Source: Thermoanaerobacterales bacterium
Lineage (GTDB): Bacteria > Bacillota > Thermosediminibacteria > Thermosediminibacterales > Tepidanaerobacteraceae
Assembly: GCA_012840135.1 (NCBI GenBank)
Contig: DUMA01000004.1
Span: 90,806-154,805, forward strand
Length of the DNA: 64,000 nucleotides
Direction: 5' to 3'
In this document: piece after piece, positions 27,014-36,561 of the stretch
Numbering within the stretch: position 1 is the stretch's first letter
Layout: each line of letters starts with the position of its first letter
The notes under the pieces: model-generated
Told to the model about the DNA's origin: nothing
Database searches by the model: none
What the model saw: only the letters and a program-made list of their open reading frames with translations
Translations under genes and position numbers: made by a program

Positions 27014-27096
27014 GGGACAAAAAGATTTCCATCCTGTATATTATGAAAATCTTAAGGTTAATATAATAAAAGAATACAAATTGGAGGTGATAATTT

Positions 27097-27423
27097 ATGA
27101 TAGGTATGATAATTAGGTTTATCGTTTCAGCACTGGTTTTGATGCTGATAAGTTTTATCCTGCCCGGATTCAAAGTGGCAGGCTTTACCGGAGCCCTGAT
27201 TGCGGCCATCGTCATAGCCATACTGGGCTTTATTGTTGAAAGTCTTTTGGGCAACAAGATTTCACCTCAAAACCGGGGAATAGTAGGTTTTATAACGGCG
27301 GCAGTGGTCATATACTTCGCCCAGTTCCTGGTTCCTGCCATGAACGTCACCTGGTGGGGGGCTCTGCTTGCTTCCCTTGTGATAGGTATTATCGATGCCT
27401 TCGTGCCTACCGAGCTTCGTTGA
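27097..27423 (+). CDS. Phage-holin-4-2 family (YvlD-like) membrane protein
   Basis: A 108-residue membrane protein. The ATG at 27097 has TTGGAGGTG upstream. Four hydrophobic segments are seen (ILPGFKVAGFTGALIAAIVIAILGF and others), with short basic loops, as in PF04020. These are small chromosomal membrane proteins despite the phage-derived family name. It ends 13 nt before the gpr start, so the two are probably co-transcribed. Confidence 0.85.
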   Translation: MIGMIIRFIVSALVLMLISFILPGFKVAGFTGALIAAIVIAILGFIVESLLGNKISPQNRGIVGFITAAVVIYFAQFLVPAMNVTWWGALLASLVIGIIDAFVPTELR

Positions 27424-27436
27424 GGAGGGGTAGATT

Positions 27437-28411
27437 ATAGACAAAAACATTCGCACCGATCTCGCCATCGAAGCAAGGGAGCTTACGGGCGGCAAGGAAC
27501 TGTCCGGTGTGCAGGTGGATACTGAAAAATCCGATGAAATGACCATAAGCAGGGTCCGGATAGAAAATGAGACAGGAGCCCGGGCTATGGGTAAACCTGT
27601 AGGTTATTACGTCACGCTGGAAGTGCCCCGCCTCAAGGAAAAAGACCCAACGCTCACCGAAGAAGTCAGTAAAAATATGGCCGAAGAAATAAAAAAAATG
27701 ATAGATTTGCCTGCCGATGCCACCATACTTGTCATAGGCCTGGGCAACTGGAATGTAACTCCCGATTCTCTAGGGCCAAAGGTCGTTGGCAGACTGATTA
27801 TTACAAGGCATTTGATGGAAGTCATGCCCGATAAATTTAACGCGGAAAATGGTTTCCGCCCTGTCTGCGCACTGGCGCCGGGAGTTCTAGGAATAACCGG
27901 CATAGAAACCGGTGAAGTAATCAAGGGTCTGGTGGAAAAAATCAAACCACAGCTTGTAATTGCCATTGATGCACTGGCAGCAAGAAGCATGGAACGCATC
28001 AGCACCACCATACAGATAGCCGATACCGGCGTTTATCCGGGTTCCGGGGTGGGCAACCGCCGTATGGGCATTACCGAAGACACCATTGGGGTCAAAGTTA
28101 TTGCCATAGGAGTGCCCACAGTGGTGGATGCGGCTACCATGGCCAATGACACTCTGGACATGTTGATAGGCCAGTTTACCCGGCAGGCAAAACCGGGCAG
28201 CGATTTTTACAGACTGTTGCAGACTCTTGATAAGGATGAAAAGTACAGACTTATCCAGGAGGTCCTGTCTCCTTTTGTGGGACAACTGGTAGTGACTCCA
28301 AAGGAGATAGATTCCCTGATTGACAATACTGCCAGGACGTTGGCCGGAGGCTTAAACCTGGCTCTGCATCCCGGCATAAGTTATGAGGAGGTGAGTACAT
28401 TTCTCCAGTAG
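27437..28411 (+). CDS. gpr: Germination protease (GPR), apparent ATA start
   Basis: A 324-residue protease that starts degradation of small acid-soluble spore proteins during germination. The family N-terminus DKNIRTDLAIEAREL begins right after ATT-ATA; an in-frame TAG lies just before (27431), and the first ATG/GTG/TTG in frame is GTG 27509, which would delete the conserved and auto-processed N-terminus. GGAGG ends 8 nt before the ATA (5 nt before the ATT). So translation most likely starts at ATA 27437 or ATT 27434. Other family motifs: VIGLGNWNVTPDSLGP, ITGIETGEV, DTGVYPGSGVGNRR. A terminator follows. Confidence 0.9.
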   Translation: MDKNIRTDLAIEARELTGGKELSGVQVDTEKSDEMTISRVRIENETGARAMGKPVGYYVTLEVPRLKEKDPTLTEEVSKNMAEEIKKMIDLPADATILVIGLGNWNVTPDSLGPKVVGRLIITRHLMEVMPDKFNAENGFRPVCALAPGVLGITGIETGEVIKGLVEKIKPQLVIAIDALAARSMERISTTIQIADTGVYPGSGVGNRRMGITEDTIGVKVIAIGVPTVVDAATMANDTLDMLIGQFTRQAKPGSDFYRLLQTLDKDEKYRLIQEVLSPFVGQLVVTPKEIDSLIDNTARTLAGGLNLALHPGISYEEVSTFLQ

Positions 28412-28440
28412 AAATGAGGCAAAAAAGCCTCATTTTTTTT
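28412..28440 (+). terminator. gpr terminator
   Basis: AAATGAGGC and GCCTCATTT form a perfect stem around AAAAAA, followed by a T-run to 28440. It would separate gpr from spoIIP transcription. Confidence 0.85.
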
Positions 28441-28479
28441 GTGTACAGTGAATATGTTTTATGGGAGGAAGTGATAGAC

Positions 28480-29667
28480 TTGATAAGATTTAAAGTGATA
28501 AAAATTAAAAGATGTGTGCCGCTTATAATCTGCATTTTGATATTGGGCCTGGCTGCCTTCGCAATAAAAATCGGTTTTTCCCCAAAAACGGTTCCGGTTT
28601 TCGGCATTTCGAACGGAAAAAGCATTGATATTAGCATAAATATTGTACAAAAGCTTAGTGATGCAGCCCTCAGGAAGTTTATATGCTTGAGTTTACCCGT
28701 ATTAAATGCTGCGGATGATGAACGTTTTCCCATGGTAAATTATACATATCTAGCAAAAACTGTTTTTCGCATGATGACAAATGTGGATTTAGACAGCCCG
28801 AAAAGTCTTTTTTCAATGCAGGTTCCCCTTATAAATCTTGCCAGCACTGAAATGGTTTCGACGCCGGGGGTGGAACTGCCTCCGGAAAGTCCTCCGGCAG
28901 TGGAAAATGAACACGAACCTTCCAAAAATCCGCCTGAAGCTCCAGAACCCGATACATCCGCCGGAGTAGAAAAAATCGTGCCCATGAAGGGGAAACCGCT
29001 GGTTCTGATATACCATACCCATACCACAGAATCATACATGCCTTCAAAAAACTATAACTACAACCCGAGAGACAAGGCATACCATACAAATGACCTTAAA
29101 TTCAGCGTAGCAAGAGTCGGAGATGTAATGGCTGAAGAACTGAATAAAATGGGCATCCCAACTTTACATAACAAGACCGTGCATGATGTGCCCACGTACA
29201 TGACATCGTATGCCAACTCGGCAAAAACCGTGGAACAGATTCTTAAAGTAAATCCTTCAATTAAAATTATAATAGACCTGCACCGAGACGCTCCGATGGC
29301 AGACCCTCAGAAATCAAGGGAATTGACAACGGTAAAAATCGATGGCAAGACCTATTCAAGGATAATGCTGGTCATCGGCAGCGACAAGGTGTTTCCTCAC
29401 CCGCACTGGAAGGAAAATTATCAGTTCGGCGTTCTTGTCAACAATAAGCTTGAAGAACTTTATCCCGGGATTTCAAGAGAAATAGATTTAAGGGAACAGA
29501 GATTTAACCAGCACCTTTCCAAAAAGGCTATTTTGGTGGAAATAGGCAGCCACGGGAATACCATGGAGGAATCCATAGAATCGGCAAAAGCATTCACACG
29601 GGCGCTTTCGGAAGTGATAAAAAGCCTGACGCTGTTGAATGAAAATGAGAACAATGGTCAACAATAA
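28480..29667 (+). CDS. spoIIP: Stage II sporulation protein P
   Basis: About 395 residues. It is a peptidoglycan amidase/endopeptidase that, with SpoIID and SpoIIM, remodels the septum during engulfment in sporulation. The N-terminal membrane anchor (CVPLIICILILGLAAFAI) is followed by a low-complexity Pro/Glu linker (about 150-190) and the amidase domain with YHTHTTESY, DLHRDA and EIGSHGNTMEES. The start is ambiguous: GGAGG (ends 28468) is 11 nt from TTG 28480, 2 nt from GTG 28471, and 5 nt from ATA 28474. TTG 28480 is used here. Confidence 0.93.
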   Translation: MIRFKVIKIKRCVPLIICILILGLAAFAIKIGFSPKTVPVFGISNGKSIDISINIVQKLSDAALRKFICLSLPVLNAADDERFPMVNYTYLAKTVFRMMTNVDLDSPKSLFSMQVPLINLASTEMVSTPGVELPPESPPAVENEHEPSKNPPEAPEPDTSAGVEKIVPMKGKPLVLIYHTHTTESYMPSKNYNYNPRDKAYHTNDLKFSVARVGDVMAEELNKMGIPTLHNKTVHDVPTYMTSYANSAKTVEQILKVNPSIKIIIDLHRDAPMADPQKSRELTTVKIDGKTYSRIMLVIGSDKVFPHPHWKENYQFGVLVNNKLEELYPGISREIDLREQRFNQHLSKKAILVEIGSHGNTMEESIESAKAFTRALSEVIKSLTLLNENENNGQQ

Positions 29668-29672
29668 TGTTG

Positions 29673-29739
29673 CGACGTTTCCAAGATTTGCAGGCTTGTA
29701 TCGCTGTCATATAAATCTCCGGGATGCTGCAAACGTCGA
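29673..29739. repeat. Long-range inverted repeat between spoIIP and yqxA
   Basis: CGACGTTT (about 29675) and AAACGTCG (to about 29739) are perfectly complementary over 8 bp across about 50 nt. No T-run follows. It could be a leader structure or chance. Confidence 0.35.
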
Positions 29740-29793
29740 TATGCAAGATGTTCCTAACCAACGCTGTTAATACTCGCATAAAAGGAGATTATC

Positions 29794-30141
29794 GTGATTT
29801 ATAAAGATTTATTAACTTTAATAATAATATTTCTTATTGTTTTAGCCCTAGGACTCAGGATAGCCGAAGAAGGCGTGTACTCCACCATGGGCCTTGATAA
29901 AAAGCCCGCAAGTTTTGATTTTGCATTTAATGTCAGGGACAGAACTTATGACCTTTCCATCTTAGGCAGGCACTGGCAATTTACCGGCATATTGAAAATA
30001 ACAGATTTCTATGCCGACAGGAAAAAAATAAATATTAAATTTTTAGGAAAGGATATTGAATTTCATCCCTTGATAAACCTCGGGTTAAAGTTTAAGAGCG
30101 GGGTAAACCTTGATAAAAAATCCGCCGAAATGTATAATTGA
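29794..30141 (+). CDS. yqxA: YqxA/DUF3679-like membrane protein
   Basis: A 115-residue protein. The start is GTG at 29794 behind AAAGGAGATT. One N-terminal membrane segment ([16 protein letters not shown]) is followed by a soluble domain of beta character ([27 protein letters not shown]). Its place between spoIIP and lepA is that of Bacillus yqxA, a sporulation-region gene of unknown function. The assignment rests on position and shape more than on sequence. Confidence 0.6.
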   Translation: MIYKDLLTLIIIFLIVLALGLRIAEEGVYSTMGLDKKPASFDFAFNVRDRTYDLSILGRHWQFTGILKITDFYADRKKINIKFLGKDIEFHPLINLGLKFKSGVNLDKKSAEMYN

Positions 30142-30176
30142 ATGTAAAAAGGGCTGAAGAAAATGAGGTGGAGCAA

Positions 30177-31979
30177 ATGACTATACCCCGCGAGCGAATC
30201 AGGAATTTCTGCATAATAGCCCATATTGACCACGGAAAATCAACCCTGGCCGATAGGCTTCTGGAATATACCGGAACCATCCCGCCCCGCGAGATGGAAG
30301 ACCAGGTCCTGGACAAGATGGAACTGGAGAAGGAAAGGGGTATCACCATAAAAGCCCAGGCCGTCAGGATGATATATCATGCCGACGACGGGAACGATTA
30401 TCTTTTAAACCTGATAGATACACCGGGACATGTGGATTTTAACTATGAAGTTTCAAGAAGCCTGGCTGCCTGCGAAGGTGCTTTGCTGGTGGTAGATGCC
30501 AGCCAGGGCATAGAAGCCCAGACCCTGGCCAACACTTATCTTGCATTGGAACATAATCTGGAGATAGTGCCGGTAATAAATAAGATTGACCTGCCCAGCG
30601 CCGATCCCGAAGAAACCAAAAGAGAAATAGAAGAGGTCATAGGCCTTTCTACCGAAGAGGCTGTTTTGACTTCAGCCAAGGAAGGAACCGGGGTAAAGGA
30701 CGTGCTGGAAGCTATTGTTAAACGTATCCCTCCTCCAAAAGGTCGAGTTGAGGATCCGTTGAGGGCTCTCATATTCGATTCCTTTTACGACTCGTACAAG
30801 GGAGCCGTGGCCTTTGTGCGCGTCATGGAAGGAGAAGTATTTCCCAAAAAGGTCATTAAAATGATGTCGACGGGCAAGACCTTTGAAGTTACCGAAGTGG
30901 GCGTTTTCAAGCCGGACATGGTCTCCATCGATAGCTTGAAGGCCGGGGAAGTAGGATATGTGGTGGCCAGCATAAAAAATGTTACCGACACCCGGGTGGG
31001 CGATACCATCACCGATGCGGAAAGGCCTGCGGAAAAACCGCTACCCGGTTATAAAAAAGCGGTACCCATGGTATTTTGCGGCATGTACCCTGCTGAAGGC
31101 GAGGATTACGAGAATTTGAAGGATGCCCTGGGTAAACTGCAGTTGAATGATGCAGCTCTGTTTTTTGAACCCGAAACTTCAGCGGCCCTTGGATTCGGAT
31201 TCCGATGCGGTTTTCTGGGGCTGCTGCACATGGATGTGATACAGGAGCGCCTTGAACGGGAATATAATCTGAACCTTATCACCACAGCTCCCAGCGTCAT
31301 TTACAAGGTTACCAGGACCAGCGGAGAGCAAATTAGCGTGGACAACCCCACCAATTTTCCAAATCCTACGGAAATAGATTATATTGAGGAACCTTATGTA
31401 GAGGCGTCCATCATGCTTCCCACCGAATATGTGGGTACGATCATGGAACTTTGCCAGGACAAGCGCGGAACCTTTAAGGATATGCAGTATATTAATGAAA
31501 AGAGGGTAATATTAAAATATGACATGCCTCTTTCAGAGATTATTTACGACTTTTTTGACCAGCTCAAATCCAGATCCAGAGGCTACGCATCCCTGGATTA
31601 CGAGCTTTCGGGCTATAAAAAATCCGAACTCGTAAAACTGGATATCCTTATAAACGGAGAAGTGGTGGATGCCCTCTCTTTTATAGTTCACAAAGATAAG
31701 GCTTACAGCCGCGGCCGGCAGATGGTGGAAAAGCTGAAAGAGGTAATTCCCCGCCACCTCTTCGAGATACCCATACAGGCCGCTATAGGAGGAAAGATCA
31801 TAGCCCGGGAGACGGTAAGCGCCCTGAGGAAAAACGTCCTTGCAAAATGCTACGGCGGTGATGTTACCAGAAAGAAAAAACTCCTGGAAAAACAAAAAGA
31901 AGGCAAAAAGAGGATGCGCCAGCTGGGCAATGTGGAACTGCCCCAGGAGGCCTTCATGGCAGTATTAAAAATGGAGTAG
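30177..31979 (+). CDS. lepA: Elongation factor 4 (LepA), back-translocating GTPase
   Basis: A 600-residue ribosomal GTPase that acts on stalled or mis-translocated ribosomes. The ATG at 30177 follows GAGGTGGAG. G-motifs: AHIDHGKST (G1), DTPGHVDF (G3), [10 protein letters not shown] (G4). The LepA-specific C-terminus carries the [17 protein letters not shown] block and [16 protein letters not shown]. hemW starts 4 nt after it. Confidence 0.97.
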   Translation: MTIPRERIRNFCIIAHIDHGKSTLADRLLEYTGTIPPREMEDQVLDKMELEKERGITIKAQAVRMIYHADDGNDYLLNLIDTPGHVDFNYEVSRSLAACEGALLVVDASQGIEAQTLANTYLALEHNLEIVPVINKIDLPSADPEETKREIEEVIGLSTEEAVLTSAKEGTGVKDVLEAIVKRIPPPKGRVEDPLRALIFDSFYDSYKGAVAFVRVMEGEVFPKKVIKMMSTGKTFEVTEVGVFKPDMVSIDSLKAGEVGYVVASIKNVTDTRVGDTITDAERPAEKPLPGYKKAVPMVFCGMYPAEGEDYENLKDALGKLQLNDAALFFEPETSAALGFGFRCGFLGLLHMDVIQERLEREYNLNLITTAPSVIYKVTRTSGEQISVDNPTNFPNPTEIDYIEEPYVEASIMLPTEYVGTIMELCQDKRGTFKDMQYINEKRVILKYDMPLSEIIYDFFDQLKSRSRGYASLDYELSGYKKSELVKLDILINGEVVDALSFIVHKDKAYSRGRQMVEKLKEVIPRHLFEIPIQAAIGGKIIARETVSALRKNVLAKCYGGDVTRKKKLLEKQKEGKKRMRQLGNVELPQEAFMAVLKME

Positions 31980-31983
31980 CAAG

Positions 31984-33117
31984 ATGAAAGAATTTTCACT
32001 GTATATCCACATTCCCTTTTGCGTCAAAAAATGCAATTACTGTGACTTCAATTCATATGCTGCACCGGAACTGATACCTTCATACGTGGAAGCCCTGCAA
32101 CAAGAAATCTCTTTTTATAATAATAGATATGTGAGCCGTCAGGTAAAGACCATATATATAGGTGGCGGCACACCTACCCTTCTGAACGAAAAAGATCTGA
32201 AGTCATTGATAAAATGCATCAGGCAAAACTTCAAAATAAAATCAGGCGCCGAGTTTACCATAGAAGCCAATCCCGGCACTTTAAACCTGGAAAAACTTTT
32301 ACTTTTAAAAGATCTGGGAGTATCCAGGTTGAGCCTGGGGCTTCAAGCTTTCCAGGAAAAGCTGTTAAAACTCATGGGCAGGATTCATTCGGCAAAGGAG
32401 TTTGAAGAAAGCTTCAGGACCGCCAGGCAAGCGGGTTTTGACAATATTAATGTGGATGTGATATTTGGACTTCCGGAGCAGACTGTTTCGGACTTTATGG
32501 AAACCATAGAATATGTGGCCGGCCTTTCACCTGAACATATATCCTGCTATTCGCTGACGGTGGAAGAAGGCACCGTATTTCACAAATGGCAAAAACAGGG
32601 CTTGCTGAAACTTCCGGTTGAGGATGAAGAACGGGCCATGTACCATAAAGCTGCGGAATATCTAAAACGACGAGGGTTTGTCCACTATGAAATATCAAAT
32701 TTTGCAAAACCGGGCAGGATGTGTCGGCACAACGTGGCCTGCTGGGAATATGAGGATTATCTTGGCCTCGGGGCGGGGGCCCATTCCTTCATGGACGGCT
32801 TCAGGTTTTATAACCACCTCTCCCCGCAGGAGTATATAATATGTCTGGCACAAAAAAAGCTTCCGTCGGCGGAGACGGAACATATAAATGTGCGGGACCA
32901 GCAGGCTGAATTCTGCTTTTTGGGGCTAAGGCTGATAGATGGATTGGATAAAGAAGCTTTTAAAGAGCGTTTCGGAAAGGATATTCATCAAATTTACGGC
33001 GCTGCCATCGAAAAACTTTCAGCTTCAGGATTGATTGAAGAAAATGATAGGCATTTGAAGCTCACTTCACGGGGGCTGGATCTAGCCAATGAAGTATTTA
33101 TAGAATTTTTGCCTTAA
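31984..33117 (+). CDS. hemW: Radical SAM protein HemW (heme chaperone-like)
   Basis: A 377-residue radical SAM protein. The cluster Cys motif is IPFCVKKCNYCDF; the residue after the third Cys is Asp-Phe, as in HemW, whereas HemN coproporphyrinogen oxidase has a fourth Cys. Other motifs are YIGGGTPT, EANPGT and ISCYSLTVEEGT. HemW proteins bind heme and help insert it into enzymes; coproporphyrinogen oxidase activity is not expected. The gene is tight after lepA and ends before the heat-shock promoter. Confidence 0.94.
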   Translation: MKEFSLYIHIPFCVKKCNYCDFNSYAAPELIPSYVEALQQEISFYNNRYVSRQVKTIYIGGGTPTLLNEKDLKSLIKCIRQNFKIKSGAEFTIEANPGTLNLEKLLLLKDLGVSRLSLGLQAFQEKLLKLMGRIHSAKEFEESFRTARQAGFDNINVDVIFGLPEQTVSDFMETIEYVAGLSPEHISCYSLTVEEGTVFHKWQKQGLLKLPVEDEERAMYHKAAEYLKRRGFVHYEISNFAKPGRMCRHNVACWEYEDYLGLGAGAHSFMDGFRFYNHLSPQEYIICLAQKKLPSAETEHINVRDQQAEFCFLGLRLIDGLDKEAFKERFGKDIHQIYGAAIEKLSASGLIEENDRHLKLTSRGLDLANEVFIEFLP

Positions 33118-33122
33118 TCTTC

Positions 33123-33151
33123 TTGACAAAAAAAAACCGAAGTGATATTTT
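33123..33151 (+). promoter_or_regulatory. Sigma-A promoter of the hrcA-cpn-dnaK operon
   Basis: TTGACA (33123-33128), 17-bp spacer, TATTTT (33146-33151). CIRCE starts 14 nt downstream, at about the expected transcription start. Confidence 0.85.
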
Positions 33152-33164
33152 TTTAATTAGAATT

Positions 33165-33191
33165 TTAGCACTCTCAGGGCAAGAGTGCTAA
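33165..33191. promoter_or_regulatory. CIRCE operator
   Basis: Perfect TTAGCACTC-N9-GAGTGCTAA, the binding site of the HrcA repressor, between the promoter and hrcA. It makes the operon heat-inducible and autoregulated. Confidence 0.98.
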
Positions 33192-33208
33192 AAAGAGGTG
33201 AAGTTTAT

Positions 33209-34240
33209 ATGCTAGATGAAAGGAAAATGAAGATACTTTCAGCTATCATAGATGACTATATCGCCACGGCAGAACCCATTGGCTCCAGGACCATAGCTCG
33301 AAAATATCACATCGGAATAAGTCCCGCCACTATCCGCAACGAAATGGCGGACCTGGAAGAACTGGGATATCTGTCCCAGCCTCATACATCGGCTGGGCGC
33401 ATACCATCCAACAAGGGGTACAGGTTTTATGTGGATTTTCTGATGCCTGCAAGGAAGCTGGAGGAATATGAGCAATCATTTATTAAAAGGCTTCTCAAAA
33501 AGCGTGCTAAAGAACTGGAGGACTTGATCGAAGAGGCGGGAAAGGTCATATCCAAACTTACCAGCTATACGGCCATCATTCTGGGGCCTCAGCTTGAATC
33601 CAGCAGATTGAAACATGTACAGATAATACGGCTGGAGGAAAAGAAAGGTCTCATGATCATAGTGACCAGTTATTGCACCGTTACGCATCACATAATAGAG
33701 ATACCTCAAAATTTGACCGATTCGGATCTGCAAAGAATATCAAATGCGTTGAACAGCAATCTATCTGGAAAGGCCCTGGAAGAGATAACTCCGGAAATTA
33801 TGAATTCCATAAAAGATGATATGATAGAATATGACAGTGTTTTAAATGTATTGCTGGATTTGCTGATGGAAAATCTTGATGATACAAAAGAGAGCAATAA
33901 GGTTTATTCCACGGGAAGTTCAAAGATGCTGGAGTTTCCGGAATTTAGAGATGTGGAAAGGGCCAGAAATTTCCTGGCTCTGATGGAGCAGCATGACCTG
34001 ATTACGAAAGCTCTCAAGAATTATTGCAAACCCAACAGCATAACAGTGACTATAGGCAATGAAAATCCCTGGAACGAATTTCAGGATCTGAGCATTGTCA
34101 CCACAGGCTTTTTTGTTGAAAACAAAAATCTGGGCATTTGCGGCATTATCGGTCCCACCCGCATGGAATACTCCAGAGTTTTCTCCATACTTGAAAAAGT
34201 TTCTGACTATCTCAGCAAAGCCATTGCATCATTATTATAA
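33209..34240 (+). CDS. hrcA: Heat-inducible transcription repressor HrcA
   Basis: A 343-residue repressor. The ATG at 33209 follows AAGAGGTG; an earlier ATG lies in no ribosome context. The N-terminal winged helix has PIGSRTIARKY, ISPATIRNEMADLEELGYL and QPHTSAGRIPS; the C-terminal dimerisation/GAF-like domain includes VVTTGF and GIIGPTRMEYSRV. It represses this operon through CIRCE and is kept active by chaperonin. In this operon the adjacent chaperonin is the group III type, which may take over that sensing role (inference). Confidence 0.97.
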   Translation: MLDERKMKILSAIIDDYIATAEPIGSRTIARKYHIGISPATIRNEMADLEELGYLSQPHTSAGRIPSNKGYRFYVDFLMPARKLEEYEQSFIKRLLKKRAKELEDLIEEAGKVISKLTSYTAIILGPQLESSRLKHVQIIRLEEKKGLMIIVTSYCTVTHHIIEIPQNLTDSDLQRISNALNSNLSGKALEEITPEIMNSIKDDMIEYDSVLNVLLDLLMENLDDTKESNKVYSTGSSKMLEFPEFRDVERARNFLALMEQHDLITKALKNYCKPNSITVTIGNENPWNEFQDLSIVTTGFFVENKNLGICGIIGPTRMEYSRVFSILEKVSDYLSKAIASLL

Positions 34241-34254
34241 GATACAGCGGCTTT

Positions 34255-34280
34255 AAACCTCGACCCACTGGGCGGGGTTT
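34255..34280 (+). terminator. Terminator-like hairpin between hrcA and the chaperonin gene
   Basis: AAACCTCG and CGGGGTTT pair over 8 bp with an inner CCC/GGG, followed by only four Ts (TTTTATTCC). It is a likely partial terminator or processing signal that lets hrcA and the chaperonin differ in level. Confidence 0.6.
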
Positions 34281-34316
34281 TATTCCGCATCTGTTTATTT
34301 CAAGGAGGTTTTGATA

Positions 34317-35903
34317 TTGACATTTAAAGATAACAGCGCTCAGGAAGTTGATGAAAAACTGGCAGCTCTAATTACCAATTCCAATGCCATAAGAGCCGTT
34401 GCATCGGCCGTGGAAGGCACTATCGGTCCCAAAGGTCTGGATATAATGCTGGTGGACCGCTTTGGAGAAGTTACCATTACCAACGATGGTGTGACGATCC
34501 TGAAACAGATGGATGTAAACCATCCGGCCGCCAAAATGCTCATCAACATTGCAAAAGCCCAGCAGGAAGAAGTTGGAGACGGAACCACTACAGCTACCAT
34601 TATGGCAGGAACCATGGTTTCCGAAGGCGTAAATCAGATTTTGAAAGGCGTGCCTGTAGCCCGTGTCATAGAGGGCGTAAAATACGGTGTGAATAAAGCT
34701 CGTGAAATTCTAAGCGCCAACATCATTCCCGTAAAAGATATAAATGACCCGGCTTTGAAGAATATAGCCCTCATAGCGGGAAGGGAACATGAGGACATAG
34801 CGGAACTTGTCACAAAGGCGGCAAAACTTATCGGGGAGGAAAAGCTGAGGGAAAAGAACTTTAAATTGAAGGATATTGTAATGTCCAGAGCGGGAGCAGA
34901 AAATGAAGTTTTCATGGGTATAATAATCGATAAGGAAAAGATGAACAAACAGATGCCCGAGGCTATAAATGATGTAAAGGTGCTTTTGATAGACGATGCT
35001 CTGGAACCCGAAGAAATTGCCCCCGAAGCCCTCAGGACGGAAGCGGGGTTTGCGCGTTATCTGGAACTCAAGCAGGAGTTCAAGGAGAACATTAAGAAAA
35101 TAATAGATTTGAATATAAATCTAATACTGGTGGATAAGAATGTGAGCGATGAAGCCGAAGAACTTTTGACCGATGCGGGCATAATAGTTCTGGAAAGAGT
35201 CTCTAGAAAAGATCTGGAGAAGGTGTCGGAACATACCGGTGCCAGGATAATAAAGCGCATGGGCCTTAAAAAATCGGCCCAGGAAATCCAAAACTACATA
35301 GGTCGGGCCGAAAGGGTATATGAGGATGAGAAGCTGGAACAGATAAGGATAGTGGGCGGCAAGGGGAAACCCATGGCCACCATCCTGGTAGGGGCGGCCA
35401 CCGAGGAAATAGTAGGCGAAAGGGAACGCATAGCCAGAGATGCCGCTTCATCCCTGCAGGCTGCCGTACTTCATGGCATGGTCCCGGGTGGAGGAGCCAT
35501 GGAAATGGCCATATCCAGGGAACTGGAAAAAGAGAAGGACAAAATGAAGAGCATGGCTTCATATGGGATTGAATGCGTATGTGCCGCTCTTAAGAGACCG
35601 ATGGCTCAGATTGTGTACAATGCAGGGTTTAACCCCCTGGAAAAAATGGAGGAAGTGAATTTTACCCAGGCTGAAAAAAATAGCTGTTCCATCGGCATCA
35701 ACTGCGAAACCGGTGAAGTGGCGGATATGGTGGAACTGGGGGTGCTGGACCCTGCCCTGGTAAAACTGCATGCCATCAAGGCAGCAGGAGAAGTCACCGA
35801 AGCCATTTTAAGGATAGATACCATCATCAAAAAGAAGGACGAATCAAATCCCGGCAAAGCTGGCACTGAAGCGCCGAATAGTATGGGTGAAATGGATTTT
35901 TAA
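34317..35903 (+). CDS. Group III chaperonin (thermosome/CCT-like Cpn60)
   Basis: A 528-residue chaperonin subunit. The start is TTG at 34317, 8 nt after AAGGAGG; TTG 34311 is too close. It has the chaperonin ATP motif [10 protein letters not shown], the start region [15 protein letters not shown] as in archaeal thermosomes, and the conserved [10 protein letters not shown] near the C-terminus; it lacks the GroEL GGM tail and GroES partner gene. This is the archaeal-like group III chaperonin of a few Clostridia, which works with a built-in lid in place of GroES. It lies between hrcA and grpE in the heat-shock operon and is heat-regulated through CIRCE. Confidence 0.92.
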   Translation: MTFKDNSAQEVDEKLAALITNSNAIRAVASAVEGTIGPKGLDIMLVDRFGEVTITNDGVTILKQMDVNHPAAKMLINIAKAQQEEVGDGTTTATIMAGTMVSEGVNQILKGVPVARVIEGVKYGVNKAREILSANIIPVKDINDPALKNIALIAGREHEDIAELVTKAAKLIGEEKLREKNFKLKDIVMSRAGAENEVFMGIIIDKEKMNKQMPEAINDVKVLLIDDALEPEEIAPEALRTEAGFARYLELKQEFKENIKKIIDLNINLILVDKNVSDEAEELLTDAGIIVLERVSRKDLEKVSEHTGARIIKRMGLKKSAQEIQNYIGRAERVYEDEKLEQIRIVGGKGKPMATILVGAATEEIVGERERIARDAASSLQAAVLHGMVPGGGAMEMAISRELEKEKDKMKSMASYGIECVCAALKRPMAQIVYNAGFNPLEKMEEVNFTQAEKNSCSIGINCETGEVADMVELGVLDPALVKLHAIKAAGEVTEAILRIDTIIKKKDESNPGKAGTEAPNSMGEMDF

Positions 35904-35927
35904 AACAGAAGAGGTGAGGTGATATAA

Positions 35928-36548
35928 ATGAATATGAAACCAGGCGAAGAAGAGGCAAAGACTAAAAGTGCAGAAGATGTTCCGGGAGAAAAGGGAGATG
36001 GCAGCCTTGATACCGGAAGTGCCGATATAGAAAATAAAGGAATTAAAGAAGAAAATATCGAGGCAGATAATGAAGATTTGAGACAGAAACTTGAAACCCT
36101 GGAAAAAACCCTTGAAGATAAACAAAAGCAAATCGATGAATATAAGAACCGCTGGTACAGAGCCCAGGCCGATTTTGACAATTTTAGAAAAAGGACTCAG
36201 AAGGAGATTCAGGATATACACTTGTACGCAGGAGAACAATTGATTAAAGACATCCTTCCGATAGTGGATAATTTTGAAAGAGCTCTGAACTCTATAGAGG
36301 ACAGGGAAGGTCCCATCTATAAAGGTGTCCAGCTCATTTACCAGCAGCTCAAAAATGTACTGGAAAAATATGATGTAAAAGAAATCGACGCCCAGGGTAA
36401 AGCCTTCGATCCCAGATTCCACGAGGCGGTCATGCAAGTGGAAAGTCAGGAACATGAAAATGATACCGTAATTGAAGTATTGCAAAAGGGTTATTTATTC
36501 CATACAAAAGTCATAAGACCCAGCATGGTAAAAGTAGCAAAAAAATAA
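35928..36548 (+). CDS. grpE: Nucleotide exchange factor GrpE
   Basis: A 206-residue co-chaperone that releases ADP from DnaK. The ATG at 35928 follows GAGGTGAGGTG. The first 60 residues are Glu/Lys-rich, then a long coiled coil ([21 protein letters not shown]), and the conserved head [16 protein letters not shown] and [15 protein letters not shown] C-terminus ([14 protein letters not shown]). Confidence 0.96.
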   Translation: MNMKPGEEEAKTKSAEDVPGEKGDGSLDTGSADIENKGIKEENIEADNEDLRQKLETLEKTLEDKQKQIDEYKNRWYRAQADFDNFRKRTQKEIQDIHLYAGEQLIKDILPIVDNFERALNSIEDREGPIYKGVQLIYQQLKNVLEKYDVKEIDAQGKAFDPRFHEAVMQVESQEHENDTVIEVLQKGYLFHTKVIRPSMVKVAKK

Positions 36549-36561
36549 CGGAGGTGTTTTT

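Noticed and set aside
27509..28411. gpr starting at GTG 27509
   Set aside because: It would remove the conserved auto-processed N-terminus, and no ribosome site precedes this GTG.
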